Below are positions 12,947 to 25,400 of a stretch of 64,000 nt of DNA, in pieces. Where the stretch lies: contig MKWR01000019.1 of assembly GCA_001899855.1 (NCBI GenBank), positions 34,731-98,730 of the forward strand, read 5' to 3'. Position numbers and translations under genes: made by a program. Position 1 is the stretch's first letter. Each line of letters starts with the position of its first letter. The notes beneath the pieces were generated by a model. The model was not told the origin of the DNA, did no database searches, and saw nothing but the letters and a program-made list of their open reading frames with translations. This stretch comes from Lysobacterales bacterium 63-13 (lineage in GTDB: Bacteria; Pseudomonadota; Gammaproteobacteria; Xanthomonadales; Rhodanobacteraceae).

Positions 12947-13426
12947 ATGACGAACGTAAAGATGCAGATCGACGTGGCCACGTTGCGCTGGCGATGGCGG
13001 GCACATCTGCTGGCGGCCGCACTCGCCGCGCTGGCGCTGGGTGCCTGTTCGCGGCCCTCGGACGAGGTGCGGATCCGCACGGCGATCAGTGACATGCAGG
13101 CCGCCATCGAGGCCGGCAAGCCTGGCGACTTCATGCAGCATGTGGCCGAGGATTTCACCGGCGACGGCGGTGCGGTCGACAAGCAGGCGCTGCACAACCT
13201 GCTGCGCGCGCAGGCGCTTGGCAATGCCCGCATCGGCGTGACGGTGGTTTCGATGGATATCGAATTGCTGGGCGATCGCGCCACGGCCAGGGTCGATGTC
13301 ACCCTGACCGGCGGCAATGGACGCTGGATGCCGGAGCGTGGCTCGATCCAGCAAATCGAAAGTGGCTGGCGCCACGAGGGCGGAAAATGGCTTTGCTACA
13401 ACGCCCAGTGGAAGCATGTCCTCTAG
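12947..13426 (+). CDS. Predicted lipoprotein with NTF2-like fold
   Basis: 159 residues. A hydrophobic N-terminal segment (LLAAALAALALGAC) ends in a lipobox, so the mature protein should be lipidated at Cys. The rest reads like a small NTF2/SnoaL-type domain: a helix around DMQAAIEAGKPGDFMQHVAEDF, then strands ending WLCYNAQWKHVL. A CAGGAGA ribosome site fixes the ATG at 12947. It lies between divergent rpfB and convergent acnA. The function is unknown and the NTF2-like call is a fold-level inference. Confidence 0.75.
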   Translation: MTNVKMQIDVATLRWRWRAHLLAAALAALALGACSRPSDEVRIRTAISDMQAAIEAGKPGDFMQHVAEDFTGDGGAVDKQALHNLLRAQALGNARIGVTVVSMDIELLGDRATARVDVTLTGGNGRWMPERGSIQQIESGWRHEGGKWLCYNAQWKHVL

Positions 13427-13491
13427 GGCAACGCTGATCAGGTGGCGCAACCGTCATGGCGTTCAGAAGGTTCGCCGCGCCGGCGAGGTGA

Positions 13492-13520
13492 TTCGCCCAC
13501 GGCAAGGAACCGTGGGCGAA
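13492..13520. terminator. Hairpin between lipoprotein gene and acnA
   Basis: Perfect 11-bp stem TTCGCCCACGG / CCGTGGGCGAA with a 7-nt loop. It lies between two convergent genes and could end transcription from either side, although neither flank has a long T tract. Confidence 0.55.
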
Positions 13521-13542
13521 AACATCGGCGTGTCGACGACGA

Positions 13543-13563
13543 GGGACGACGCAGCGTCGTCCC
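13543..13563. terminator. Second hairpin between lipoprotein gene and acnA
   Basis: Perfect 10-bp inverted repeat GGGACGACGC / GCGTCGTCCC around one base, just before the acnA stop. Together with the previous hairpin it makes a double, probably bidirectional terminator. Confidence 0.5.
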
Positions 13564-13581
13564 GCTGCCGCGCTGACCGGT

Positions 13582-16335
<2,754 letters not shown>

Positions 16336-16496
16336 GGAGGTTCTCCTTGGCTGTCGCGGTGACAAAGGCGGGGGCGGGAAGGCAGGCGGGTATCGTACCG
16401 CCTTGCCTCGGTGCAGGCTTCGATGACGGCTTGCAGGTGGGGGCGGATGGCCGTGACTGCAACCGCATGGCGTTTCGATGCGCATCGCTGTTCGCG

Positions 16497-16526
16497 TTGC
16501 GGCAGATGCCGGGAAACGGCTAAAAT
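16497..16526 (+). promoter_or_regulatory. Candidate sigma70 promoter of acnB
   Basis: TTGCGG (16497-16502) and TAAAAT (16521-16526) with an 18-bp spacer inside the 325-bp acnA/acnB divergent spacer. It would give a 5' leader of about 130 nt before the acnB ATG. Apart from this and the acnA ribosome site I see nothing else in the spacer. Confidence 0.4.
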
Positions 16527-16660
16527 ACGCGGCTGCCGACGTCGCGATGAACAGCTGGCCGGCCCTGCGCGGCGTCTCTTTTCCAGCTCCACGCCGATGC
16601 GGTGATGGCCGTGTTTCATCGCCTGACGCACACTTTCCGCCTGCCCACTGGATGCCTCCC

Positions 16661-19246
16661 ATGCTGACCTCCTATCGCCAACATGTTGCCGAACGCGCCG
16701 CGCTTGGCATTCCGCCGCTGCCGCTTTCCGCCGGGCAAACGGTCGAGCTGATCGAGTTGCTCAAGCAACCCGGCGCGGAGGACACGGCATTCCTCGTCGA
16801 CCTGATCACCCATCGCGTGCCCGCTGGCGTCGACGATGCGGCCAAGGTCAAGGCCTCGTTCCTCGCCGCGCTGGCCTTTGGCAGCGAGCATTGCGCACTG
16901 ATTTCCCCGACGCGCGCGACGGAACTGCTCGGCACCATGCTTGGCGGCTACAACATCCATCCGCTGGTCGAACTGCTCGATCACGACACGCTCGCGCCGA
17001 TCGCCGCGGAAGCGCTGAAGAAGACCCTGTTGATGTTCGACGCCTTCCACGATGTCAAGGACAAGGCCGACAAGGGCAACGTGCATGCCCGTGGCGTCCT
17101 GCAGAGTTGGGCCGACGCCGAATGGTTCACCAGCCGACCTGAAGTCCCGGCATCACTGACCATCACCGTGTTCAAGGTCAGCGGCGAAACCAATACCGAC
17201 GATCTCTCGCCGGCACCCGATGCGACCACGCGCCCGGACATCCCGATGCACGCGTTGGCCATGCTGAAGAACAAGCGCGACGGCATCACTCCCGAGGAAG
17301 ACGGCAAGCGCGGACCGGTCGCCTTCATCGAATCGCTGAAGGAAAAGGGCAACCTGGTCGCCTATGTCGGTGACGTGGTCGGTACCGGGTCGAGCCGCAA
17401 GTCGGCAACCAACTCGGTGCTCTGGTTCACCGGCGAGGACATCCCGTTCATCCCGAACAAGCGTTTTGGCGGCGTCTGCCTCGGCAACAAGATCGCGCCG
17501 ATCTTCTACAACACGATGGAAGACGCCGGTGCCTTGCCGATCGAACTGGATGTCAGCCGCATGGAAATGGGCGATGTCGTCGAGCTGCGCCCATATGAGG
17601 GCAAGGCGCTCAAGGATGGCCAGGTGATCGCCGAGTTCAAGGTCAAGTCCGAGGTGTTGTTCGACGAGGTGCGCGCCGGTGGACGCATCCCGCTGATCAT
17701 CGGTCGCGGCCTCACCGCCAAGGCGCGCGAGGCGCTTGGCCTGCCGCCATCAAGCCTGTTCCGCCTTCCCGAGAATCCGGCCCGCAGCAGCAAGGGCTTC
17801 ACCCTGGCGCAGAAGATGGTCGGCCGTGCCTGCGGCTTGCCTGAAGGCGAGGGCATCCGCCCCGGAACCTACTGCGAGCCACGCATGACTTCGGTCGGCT
17901 CGCAGGACACGACCGGTCCAATGACCCGCGACGAACTCAAGGACCTGGCCTGCCTCGGCTTCAGCGCCGATCTGGTCATGCAATCGTTCTGCCATACCGC
18001 GGCCTATCCGAAGCCGGTCGACGTGAAGATGCACCACGATCTCCCGGAGTTCATCAGCACGCGTGGCGGCATACCGCTGCGCCCGGGCGACGGCATCATC
18101 CATTCCTGGCTCAACCGCATGCTGCTGCCGGATACGGTCGGCACCGGCGGCGATTCGCATACGCGCTTTCCGATCGGCATCTCGTTTCCGGCCGGTTCCG
18201 GACTGGTCGCCTTCGCGGCGGCCACCGGGGTCATGCCGTTGGACATGCCGGAATCCGTGCTGGTGCGTTTCAAGGGCACGCTGCAACCCGGAGTCACCTT
18301 GCGTGACCTGGTCAACGCCATCCCTCTCTATGCGATCAAGGCCGGCCTGCTGACGGTCGAGAAGAAGGGCAAGAAGAACGTGTTTTCCGGGCGCATCCTC
18401 GAAATCGAGGGCCTGCCCAACCTCAAGGTCGAGCAGGCATTCGAGCTTTCCGATGCTTCGGCCGAGCGCTCCGCTGCCGGCTGCACGGTGCACCTGGACA
18501 AGGCACCGATCATCGAATACATCACCAGCAACATCGTCATGCTGAAATGGATGATCGCCCAGGGCTACAAGGATGTGCGCAGCATCACGCGGCGGATCAA
18601 GGCCATGCAGGCCTGGCTGGCCAATCCGAAGCTGATGGCGCCCGACGCCGATGCCGAATACGCCGCCGTGATCGAGATCGACCTGGCCGACGTGCATGAG
18701 CCGATTGTCGCCTGCCCGAATGATCCGGATGACGTGAAAACCCTTTCCGATGTCGCTGGGGAAAAAATCGACGAGGTCTTCATTGGTTCGTGCATGACCA
18801 ATATCGGCCACTTCCGCGCGGCGTCGAAGCTGCTCGAGGGCAAGCGTGATATCCCGACCAAGCTCTGGGTTGCGCCGCCGACCAAGATGGACGCCGCCGA
18901 ACTTACCAAGGAAGGCCATTACGGCACCTTTGGCACCGCCGGTGCGCGCATGGAGATGCCAGGCTGCTCGCTGTGCATGGGCAACCAGGCCCAGGTGCGC
19001 GAGGGCGCGACCGTGTTTTCCACCAGTACGCGCAATTTCCCGAACCGCCTTGGCAAGAATGCCAATGTCTATCTGGGATCCGCCGAGCTTGCAGCGATCT
19101 GCTCGCGCCTCGGGCGCATCCCGAGCAAGCAGGAATACATGGCCGACATGGGTGTGCTCAAGGCGAACAACGAGCAGATCTATCGTTACATGAATTTTGA
19201 CCAGATCGAGGAATTCAACGAGATTGCCGCTGGCGTCTCCGCCTGA
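16661..19246 (+). CDS. acnB: Aconitate hydratase B / 2-methylisocitrate dehydratase
   Basis: 861 residues, the length of E. coli AcnB. It starts [20 protein letters not shown], matching the HEAT-like N-terminal domain of the family. The 4Fe-4S cysteines lie in [12 protein letters not shown] (about residue 710) and GCSLCMGNQ (about 768 and 771). The AcnB domain order (HEAT-like, swivel, then catalytic) is seen, with [12 protein letters not shown] in the swivel. AcnB enzymes also dehydrate 2-methylcitrate-cycle intermediates. An in-frame ATG nine bases upstream (16652) is an alternative start. Confidence 0.97.
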   Translation: MLTSYRQHVAERAALGIPPLPLSAGQTVELIELLKQPGAEDTAFLVDLITHRVPAGVDDAAKVKASFLAALAFGSEHCALISPTRATELLGTMLGGYNIHPLVELLDHDTLAPIAAEALKKTLLMFDAFHDVKDKADKGNVHARGVLQSWADAEWFTSRPEVPASLTITVFKVSGETNTDDLSPAPDATTRPDIPMHALAMLKNKRDGITPEEDGKRGPVAFIESLKEKGNLVAYVGDVVGTGSSRKSATNSVLWFTGEDIPFIPNKRFGGVCLGNKIAPIFYNTMEDAGALPIELDVSRMEMGDVVELRPYEGKALKDGQVIAEFKVKSEVLFDEVRAGGRIPLIIGRGLTAKAREALGLPPSSLFRLPENPARSSKGFTLAQKMVGRACGLPEGEGIRPGTYCEPRMTSVGSQDTTGPMTRDELKDLACLGFSADLVMQSFCHTAAYPKPVDVKMHHDLPEFISTRGGIPLRPGDGIIHSWLNRMLLPDTVGTGGDSHTRFPIGISFPAGSGLVAFAAATGVMPLDMPESVLVRFKGTLQPGVTLRDLVNAIPLYAIKAGLLTVEKKGKKNVFSGRILEIEGLPNLKVEQAFELSDASAERSAAGCTVHLDKAPIIEYITSNIVMLKWMIAQGYKDVRSITRRIKAMQAWLANPKLMAPDADAEYAAVIEIDLADVHEPIVACPNDPDDVKTLSDVAGEKIDEVFIGSCMTNIGHFRAASKLLEGKRDIPTKLWVAPPTKMDAAELTKEGHYGTFGTAGARMEMPGCSLCMGNQAQVREGATVFSTSTRNFPNRLGKNANVYLGSAELAAICSRLGRIPSKQEYMADMGVLKANNEQIYRYMNFDQIEEFNEIAAGVSA

Positions 19247-19410
19247 CCAGGGCCTTTGCGGGGCAGGCCGATTGGCGCCGGCGGGGTGATCGCCGCGCGC
19301 AACATGCAAATGGCAGCCTGTTCGCCTAGAGTGCAGGTTCGCCATGGCGTTCCCGCCTTGGCGGGATCGTTCCACGTACGGCATTGTGGCAAGGGAAAGT
19401 ACGAGGTTGC

Positions 19411-22311
19411 ATGTCGTCAGTTCAGCGAAAACTCGGGCGTGAGACCGGCGAATCGGGCAGGGGTTTCGTGCGCGACTTGCTGCATGTCTCGGAAATCCAG
19501 GCCCTTGCCGAGCTGGCCCTGCGCGAAGCACGCGACAGGTTCGGCATTGCCGAACTCGCCTTGTCCTGGAATACCGAGCGCATTCACGTCGACGGCCGCA
19601 GCGACTCGCGCGGCTGCCATCCGCCCGGTCTGGCCGACGACCCTTCTGCCCAGCGCATTCCCTTGTTCAATGCGGCCAACGGCATGCGCGCCGAGCTCGC
19701 CTGTAAACCGGCCGCCGAGCAGGGCAAGGCGAATGGTCGCGAGTGGGATAGGTTTCTCGAAGATCTCGCGGTAGTCGCCGAGCGCATCCTGCAACGTGAT
19801 TCACTGGCGCAATCGGTACGCCGGCTCGAGCGTGCCGAGCATGTGCAGCGCGCCTTGTTCGCCATTGCCAACATGGCCAGCTCCGAACTCGACATGCCGG
19901 AGATGCTGCGCGGCATCCACGAGATTGTCGGCTGGCTCATGTATGCGGAGAACTTCTTCATTGCGCTCTACGAACCCGAGCGTGACAGCCTGCGTTTCCT
20001 CTATTTCGTCGACACGGTCGATCAGGACACCTTCAGTCCGGATCGCGAGATCGCCGGCGTTGACCTGCCGAACAGCCTGACCCTGGCAATGATCCGCTCG
20101 GGCGAATCGCAGATGGGGCCATCCGAACAGGTCCGTGATGCGCTGAAGATTCCGCGCGATGATTCCCTCGGCCCCGAGTCCGAGGACTGGCTGGGCGTGC
20201 CGATGATCGGCGCCGCCGCGGCCATTCGCGGCGCCATCGTCGTGCAGAGCTATCTGCCCGACACGCGCTATTCGGAGGAAGACCGGGCGATCCTGATCTA
20301 CGTCGCCCAGCACATCCTCACCGCACTTGAACGCAAGCAGGCGAAGACCGATCTGGAAATCCGCGTTGGCGAGCGCACCCGCGAGCTTGCCGATGCCATG
20401 GTCGATTTGCAGCTGGAGGTGATCGAGCGGCAACGCAACGAGCGCCTGCAACGCGCGTTGTTCCGCATCGTCGAATGTGCGGCGGCGGCGGATTCCATGT
20501 CCGATTTCTATGCCAATGTGCACGCCATCGTCGGTGACCTGCTCAATGCGCGCAATTTCTACATTGCCCTGGTCACCGAGGACGGCAAGGAGCTGGAATT
20601 CCCGTATTCGGTCGACGAGATCAACCCGTTGCGACCGCGGCGACCGCTGGCCAACGGCATGACCGAATACGTCATTGGCACTGGCCGTGCCCTGCTCGCC
20701 GACCGCACGCGCATCGATGAGCTGGTCGGTTCCGGGGATGTCCAGCGCTTCGGCACGCGAGCCAGTTTCTGGCTTGGCGTGCCGCTGATCTGCAGCGAGA
20801 AAACCGTGGGCGTGCTGGCCGTGCAGAGCTACACGGCGGATTCGCCGTTCAGCGAGCGCGACCAGGAACTGCTCACTTTCGTCGCCTATCACATCGCCAA
20901 CGGCCTCGAACGCAAGCGCGCGCAGGATGCGCTGGTGCACGACAATGTCGAACTCGAGGCGCGGGTCAATGCGCGTACCCGCGAGCTGGCCCTGGCCAAT
21001 CGTGACCTGACCGAGCAGATCAAGGAACGCGAACGCATCGAGGCGCGGCTCACCCATGAAGCCTTCCACGATACCTTGACCGGCTTGCCCAACCGGGCCT
21101 TGCTGTTGCAGCGCCTGGGCACTGCCATGCAGCGCTTCCGGCAGAATTCCGAGCAAGGCTATGCGGTGCTGTTTCTTGATCTGGATCGATTCAAGGTTGT
21201 CAACGACAGTGTCGGTCATCTGGTCGGCGACGAGATGCTGAAACAGGCGGCATTGCGCCTGGCCAGCGCCAGCGCACCGTTCATGGTCGCGCGCCTGGGT
21301 GGTGACGAGTTTGCCGTGCTGGTCGACAGCCTGCCTGATCCGGCCGTGGCGACCCGGGTCGCCCAGCGCCTCATCGATGCACTGAATGACCCGATTCGCG
21401 TGGCCAACAAGGAGATGTTCACCTCGGCCAGCGTCGGTATCGCCTATGCGGATGTCCAGTACACGCGTGCCGAGGAATTGCTGCGCGATGCCGATACCGC
21501 GATGTACCGGGCCAAGGCGCGCGGTCGCCAGTGCTACGAAATCTTCGACGAGAACCTGCGTGCCGAAGCGATGCGTGCGCTGGATCTGGAGAACGATCTC
21601 CGCCACGCCCTGGTCAGGCGCGAGTTCGAACCGCATTTCCAGTCGATCGTGTCGTTGAAGGATGGCAGGATCCTCGGCTACGAGGCGTTGCTGCGCTGGA
21701 ACCACCCGAAGCACGGCTTGTTGCTGCCCGCCGATTTCCTTGGCGTTGCCGAAGAGATTGGCTGCATCGAGCAAATTGACTGGCAGATGTTCGCGCTGGC
21801 CTGCGAGCAGGCGCGGAACCTGCCGGATTCCACCTATGTTTCCATCAACGTGTCGGCGCGCCGCCTGCGCGTGCCGAACTTCGACGAAGTTGCCTTGCGT
21901 ACCATCGAGGCCAGCGGCTTGCCGCCGCGGCGCGTGCGCCTCGAGGTGACCGAGGGCGCCTTGCTCGACCAGCCCGAGCAGATGCGCAGCATCCTCTTGC
22001 GCCTGCGCATGGCTGGCGTGCTCGTGCAACTCGATGATTTCGGCACTGGCTACTCGTCGCTGAGTTACCTGCATCGCTTTCCGATCCACTCGCTGAAGAT
22101 CGATCGCTCCTTCATCGCCGACCTGGCCGAACCGGGCAGCAGCCCGGCCGTGGTCAAGGCGATCATTGCGCTGGCCGAATCACTTGACGTCGAGGTGATC
22201 GGCGAGGGCATCGAGACGCCGCAGCAACGCGATGCATTGATCGAGATGGGCTGCGCGATCGGCCAGGGTTTCTACTATTCGCATCCGGCATTGATCGCCA
22301 ACCTGGCTTGA
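19411..22311 (+). CDS. GGDEF-EAL protein with two GAF domains
   Basis: 966 residues, cytoplasmic. Two related GAF domains (about residues 146-306 and 348-503) look like an internal duplication (QRALFAIANMASSELDM against QRALFRIVECAAAADSM), each followed by a coiled coil. Then comes a GGDEF domain with an intact RLGGDEFAVL (about 629) and an EAL domain with GYEALLRWNHP, RLEVTEGALL and DDFGTGYSSLSYL. Both catalytic signatures look complete, so it could make or break c-di-GMP; no RxxD inhibitory site is seen before GGDEF. The ATG at 19411 follows an ACGAGG ribosome site. The GAF ligand is unknown. It is not obviously in an operon with acnB. Confidence 0.92.
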   Translation: MSSVQRKLGRETGESGRGFVRDLLHVSEIQALAELALREARDRFGIAELALSWNTERIHVDGRSDSRGCHPPGLADDPSAQRIPLFNAANGMRAELACKPAAEQGKANGREWDRFLEDLAVVAERILQRDSLAQSVRRLERAEHVQRALFAIANMASSELDMPEMLRGIHEIVGWLMYAENFFIALYEPERDSLRFLYFVDTVDQDTFSPDREIAGVDLPNSLTLAMIRSGESQMGPSEQVRDALKIPRDDSLGPESEDWLGVPMIGAAAAIRGAIVVQSYLPDTRYSEEDRAILIYVAQHILTALERKQAKTDLEIRVGERTRELADAMVDLQLEVIERQRNERLQRALFRIVECAAAADSMSDFYANVHAIVGDLLNARNFYIALVTEDGKELEFPYSVDEINPLRPRRPLANGMTEYVIGTGRALLADRTRIDELVGSGDVQRFGTRASFWLGVPLICSEKTVGVLAVQSYTADSPFSERDQELLTFVAYHIANGLERKRAQDALVHDNVELEARVNARTRELALANRDLTEQIKERERIEARLTHEAFHDTLTGLPNRALLLQRLGTAMQRFRQNSEQGYAVLFLDLDRFKVVNDSVGHLVGDEMLKQAALRLASASAPFMVARLGGDEFAVLVDSLPDPAVATRVAQRLIDALNDPIRVANKEMFTSASVGIAYADVQYTRAEELLRDADTAMYRAKARGRQCYEIFDENLRAEAMRALDLENDLRHALVRREFEPHFQSIVSLKDGRILGYEALLRWNHPKHGLLLPADFLGVAEEIGCIEQIDWQMFALACEQARNLPDSTYVSINVSARRLRVPNFDEVALRTIEASGLPPRRVRLEVTEGALLDQPEQMRSILLRLRMAGVLVQLDDFGTGYSSLSYLHRFPIHSLKIDRSFIADLAEPGSSPAVVKAIIALAESLDVEVIGEGIETPQQRDALIEMGCAIGQGFYYSHPALIANLA

Positions 22312-22418
22312 GCCGGACTGCGCGCGCGGTCCGCTGTCGGCAGCGGCTGCCCGCATACCTGCGGGAGCCACAGGCAACGCGTTAGAATCACGCTTTCCGA
22401 ATCGATTCCGATGCCTCC

Positions 22419-25400
22419 ATGAGCACGACCGCCGAATCCCTGCCGGCCAGCACGGCCCCCCGCGATGCCGCTCCGTTGCGTTTCGTCACCGCCGCCAGCC
22501 TGTTTGATGGTCACGACGCCGCGATCAACATCATGCGCCGCCTGATCCAGTCGCAGGGTGCCGAAGTGATCCACCTCGGCCACAACCGCTCCGTCGAGGA
22601 TGTCGTCCGTGCGGCCCTGCAGGAAGACGCCGATGCCATCGCGCTGTCGTCCTACCAGGGTGGCCACGTCGAGTATTTCAAGTACATGGTCGACATGCTC
22701 AAAGAGCGTGGCGCTTCGCACATCCGCGTTTTCGGCGGTGGTGGCGGCACCATCACCCCCGAGGAAATCCGCGAGCTGGAAGCCTACGGCGTCGAGCGCA
22801 TCTACCATCCCAACGACGGCATGCATCTCGGCCTGGTGCCGATGATCGAGGATGTGGTTGCACGCGCGCAGCGCGCGCGAATCGGGAGTCGGGAATCGGG
22901 AATGGTTCAAGCGCTGAACATCGACGATGAAATCAGCATCGGTCGCATGTTGACCGCGATCGAGAATGGCGCTTTCAGCGAAGCGGAACTGGTGAAGTTG
23001 CGCAAGAACTGGGCGAGCGGCCCTGCCCATTCCCCAGTCCCCATTCCCCATTCCCGTCCGACGACCCCGGTCGTCGGGATTACAGGCACCGGCGGTGCCG
23101 GCAAGTCCAGTGTCGTTGACGAGTTGCTGTTGCGCTTCCTGCACGCGTTTCCGCAGATGCGCATCGCCGTGCTGGCGGTCGATCCGACCCGGCGTCGCTC
23201 CGGTGGGGCCTTGCTGGGTGATCGCATCCGCATGAACGCCTTGCGCAGCCATCGCGTGTTCATGCGTTCGATGGCGACGCGTCGACAGCACGCGGCGACG
23301 AGCATCGTGCTCAAGGATTGCGTCGGTTTCCTCAGAAGCCAGGCGTACGATCTGGTCATCGTCGAGACCGCCGGCATTGGCCAGTCCGATTCCGAGATTG
23401 TCGATCTGGTCGATTTCCCGATGTATGTGATGACCAGCGATTACGGCGCGGCCAGCCAGCTTGAAAAGATCGACATGGTCGATTTCGCCGAGCTGATCGT
23501 GCTCAACAAGTTCGACAAGCGTGGCGCCGAGGATGCACTGCGTGACGTGCGCAAGCAGTGGAAGCGCAATCGCGTCAAGTTCCAGCTCAGCGATGACGAA
23601 GTACCGGTCTATCCGACCATCGCCAGCCAGTTCAACGATCCCGGCATCACCTGGATGTTTTCAAATTTGTGCCGCCTGTTGCGGCACAAATTGGGAATTG
23701 GGAATGGGGAATCGGGAATGGACTGGACGCCGGATCTCGATACCTCGCTGAAGGAGCCGCGGGCTACCGTGCTGATCCCCGGTGCGCGCGTGCGCTACCT
23801 GGCCGAGATCGCCGAACAGGGTCGCGGCATCAATGCCGAGATTGGCAAGCAGGCCGGGATTGCCGACCGCGCCCAGTCACTCTGGAAAGCGCTGAAGGAA
23901 CTGCAAGACCCGGATCTGCCTTCGGCGCTCGGACTCTATGACGAAGGGATACTGCGAATCCCGGATCCCGGCTCTCAACAGCCGAACGGCTGGTCATCCC
24001 GAATCCCGGTACTTCTGCGCCAACGCTACAACGAGGCCGTGCAGGCCCTCAGCGCGGACTCTCTGCGCCTGCTGCGACAGTGGCCGACGCGACTGAAGTC
24101 GATCACCGACGAGTTCACCGAGTACGAGGTGCGCGGCAAGACGATCAAGGTCGAGAATTACCGCGAGTCGCTGTCGCACCAGAAGGTGCCGAAGATTGCC
24201 GCGCCGACCTACACGTCCTGGGGCGAACTGCTGGTGTTCCTGCAGAAGGAAAACCTGCCGGGCAGCTATCCGTACACCGGTGGCGTCTATCCGTATCGAC
24301 GCACCGGCGAGGATCCGATCCGCATGTTTGCCGGCGAAGGCACGCCCGAGCGCACCAATCGCCGTTTCCATTACCTCAGTGTCGGCCAGCCGGCGGTGCG
24401 CCTGTCGACCGCGTTTGATTCGGTGACCTTGTATGGCGAGGATCCGGCGCCACGTCCCGACATCTACGGCAAGATCGGCAACTCCGGCGTCAACGTGCCG
24501 ACCCTCGATGACATGAAGAAGCTCTATTCGGGCTTCAACCTGTGCGCGCCGACGACATCGGTGTCGATGACGATCAACGGTCCGGCACCGATCATCCTGT
24601 CGATGTTCATGAATACGGCGATCGACCAGCAGATCGAGTTGTACCTCAAGCAGGACGACAAGCGCTGGCAGGAAGCTCAAGGGAAGATCGCGAAATTCTT
24701 CGACGGCCGCACGCGCCCGACCTATTCCGGCGAGCTGCCGCCAGGCAACGATGGTCTTGGCCTGGCCTTGCTCGGCATCTGCGGTGACCAGCTTGTCGAT
24801 GCCGGGACCTATGCGCGGATCAAGGCCGAGACGCTGCGCTCGGTGCGCGGCACCGTGCAGGCGGACATCCTGAAGGAAGACCAGGCGCAGAACACCTGCA
24901 TTTTTTCGACCGAGTTCGCGCTGCGCATGATGGGTGACATCCAGCAGTATTTCGTCGACCAGAAAGTACGCAACTTCTATTCCGTATCCATTTCCGGATA
25001 CCACATTGCCGAAGCCGGCGCCAACCCGATCAGCCAGCTTGCCTTCACCCTGAGCAACGGCTTCACCATCGTCGAGTACTACCTGGCGCGGGGAATGAGC
25101 ATCGATGACTTCGCGCCAAACCTGAGCTTCTTCTTTTCCAACGGCATGGATCCGGAATACACGGTGATCGGCCGTGTCGCCCGGCGCATCTGGGCGCGCG
25201 CCATGCGCGAGCGCTACGGCGCCAACGAGCGCAGCCAGATGATGAAGTACCACATCCAGACTTCAGGTCGTTCGCTGCACGCGCAGGAGATCCAGTTCAA
25301 CGACATCCGCACCACGTTGCAGGCGCTCTATGCCTTGTTCGACAACTGCAACTCGCTGCACACCAATGCCTACGACGAGGCGATCACCACGCCGACCGAG

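Noticed and set aside
16336..16662. N-terminal extension of acnA upstream of MKDSF
   Set aside because: It has no homology, lies beyond a strong ribosome site, and overlaps the divergent spacer with acnB.
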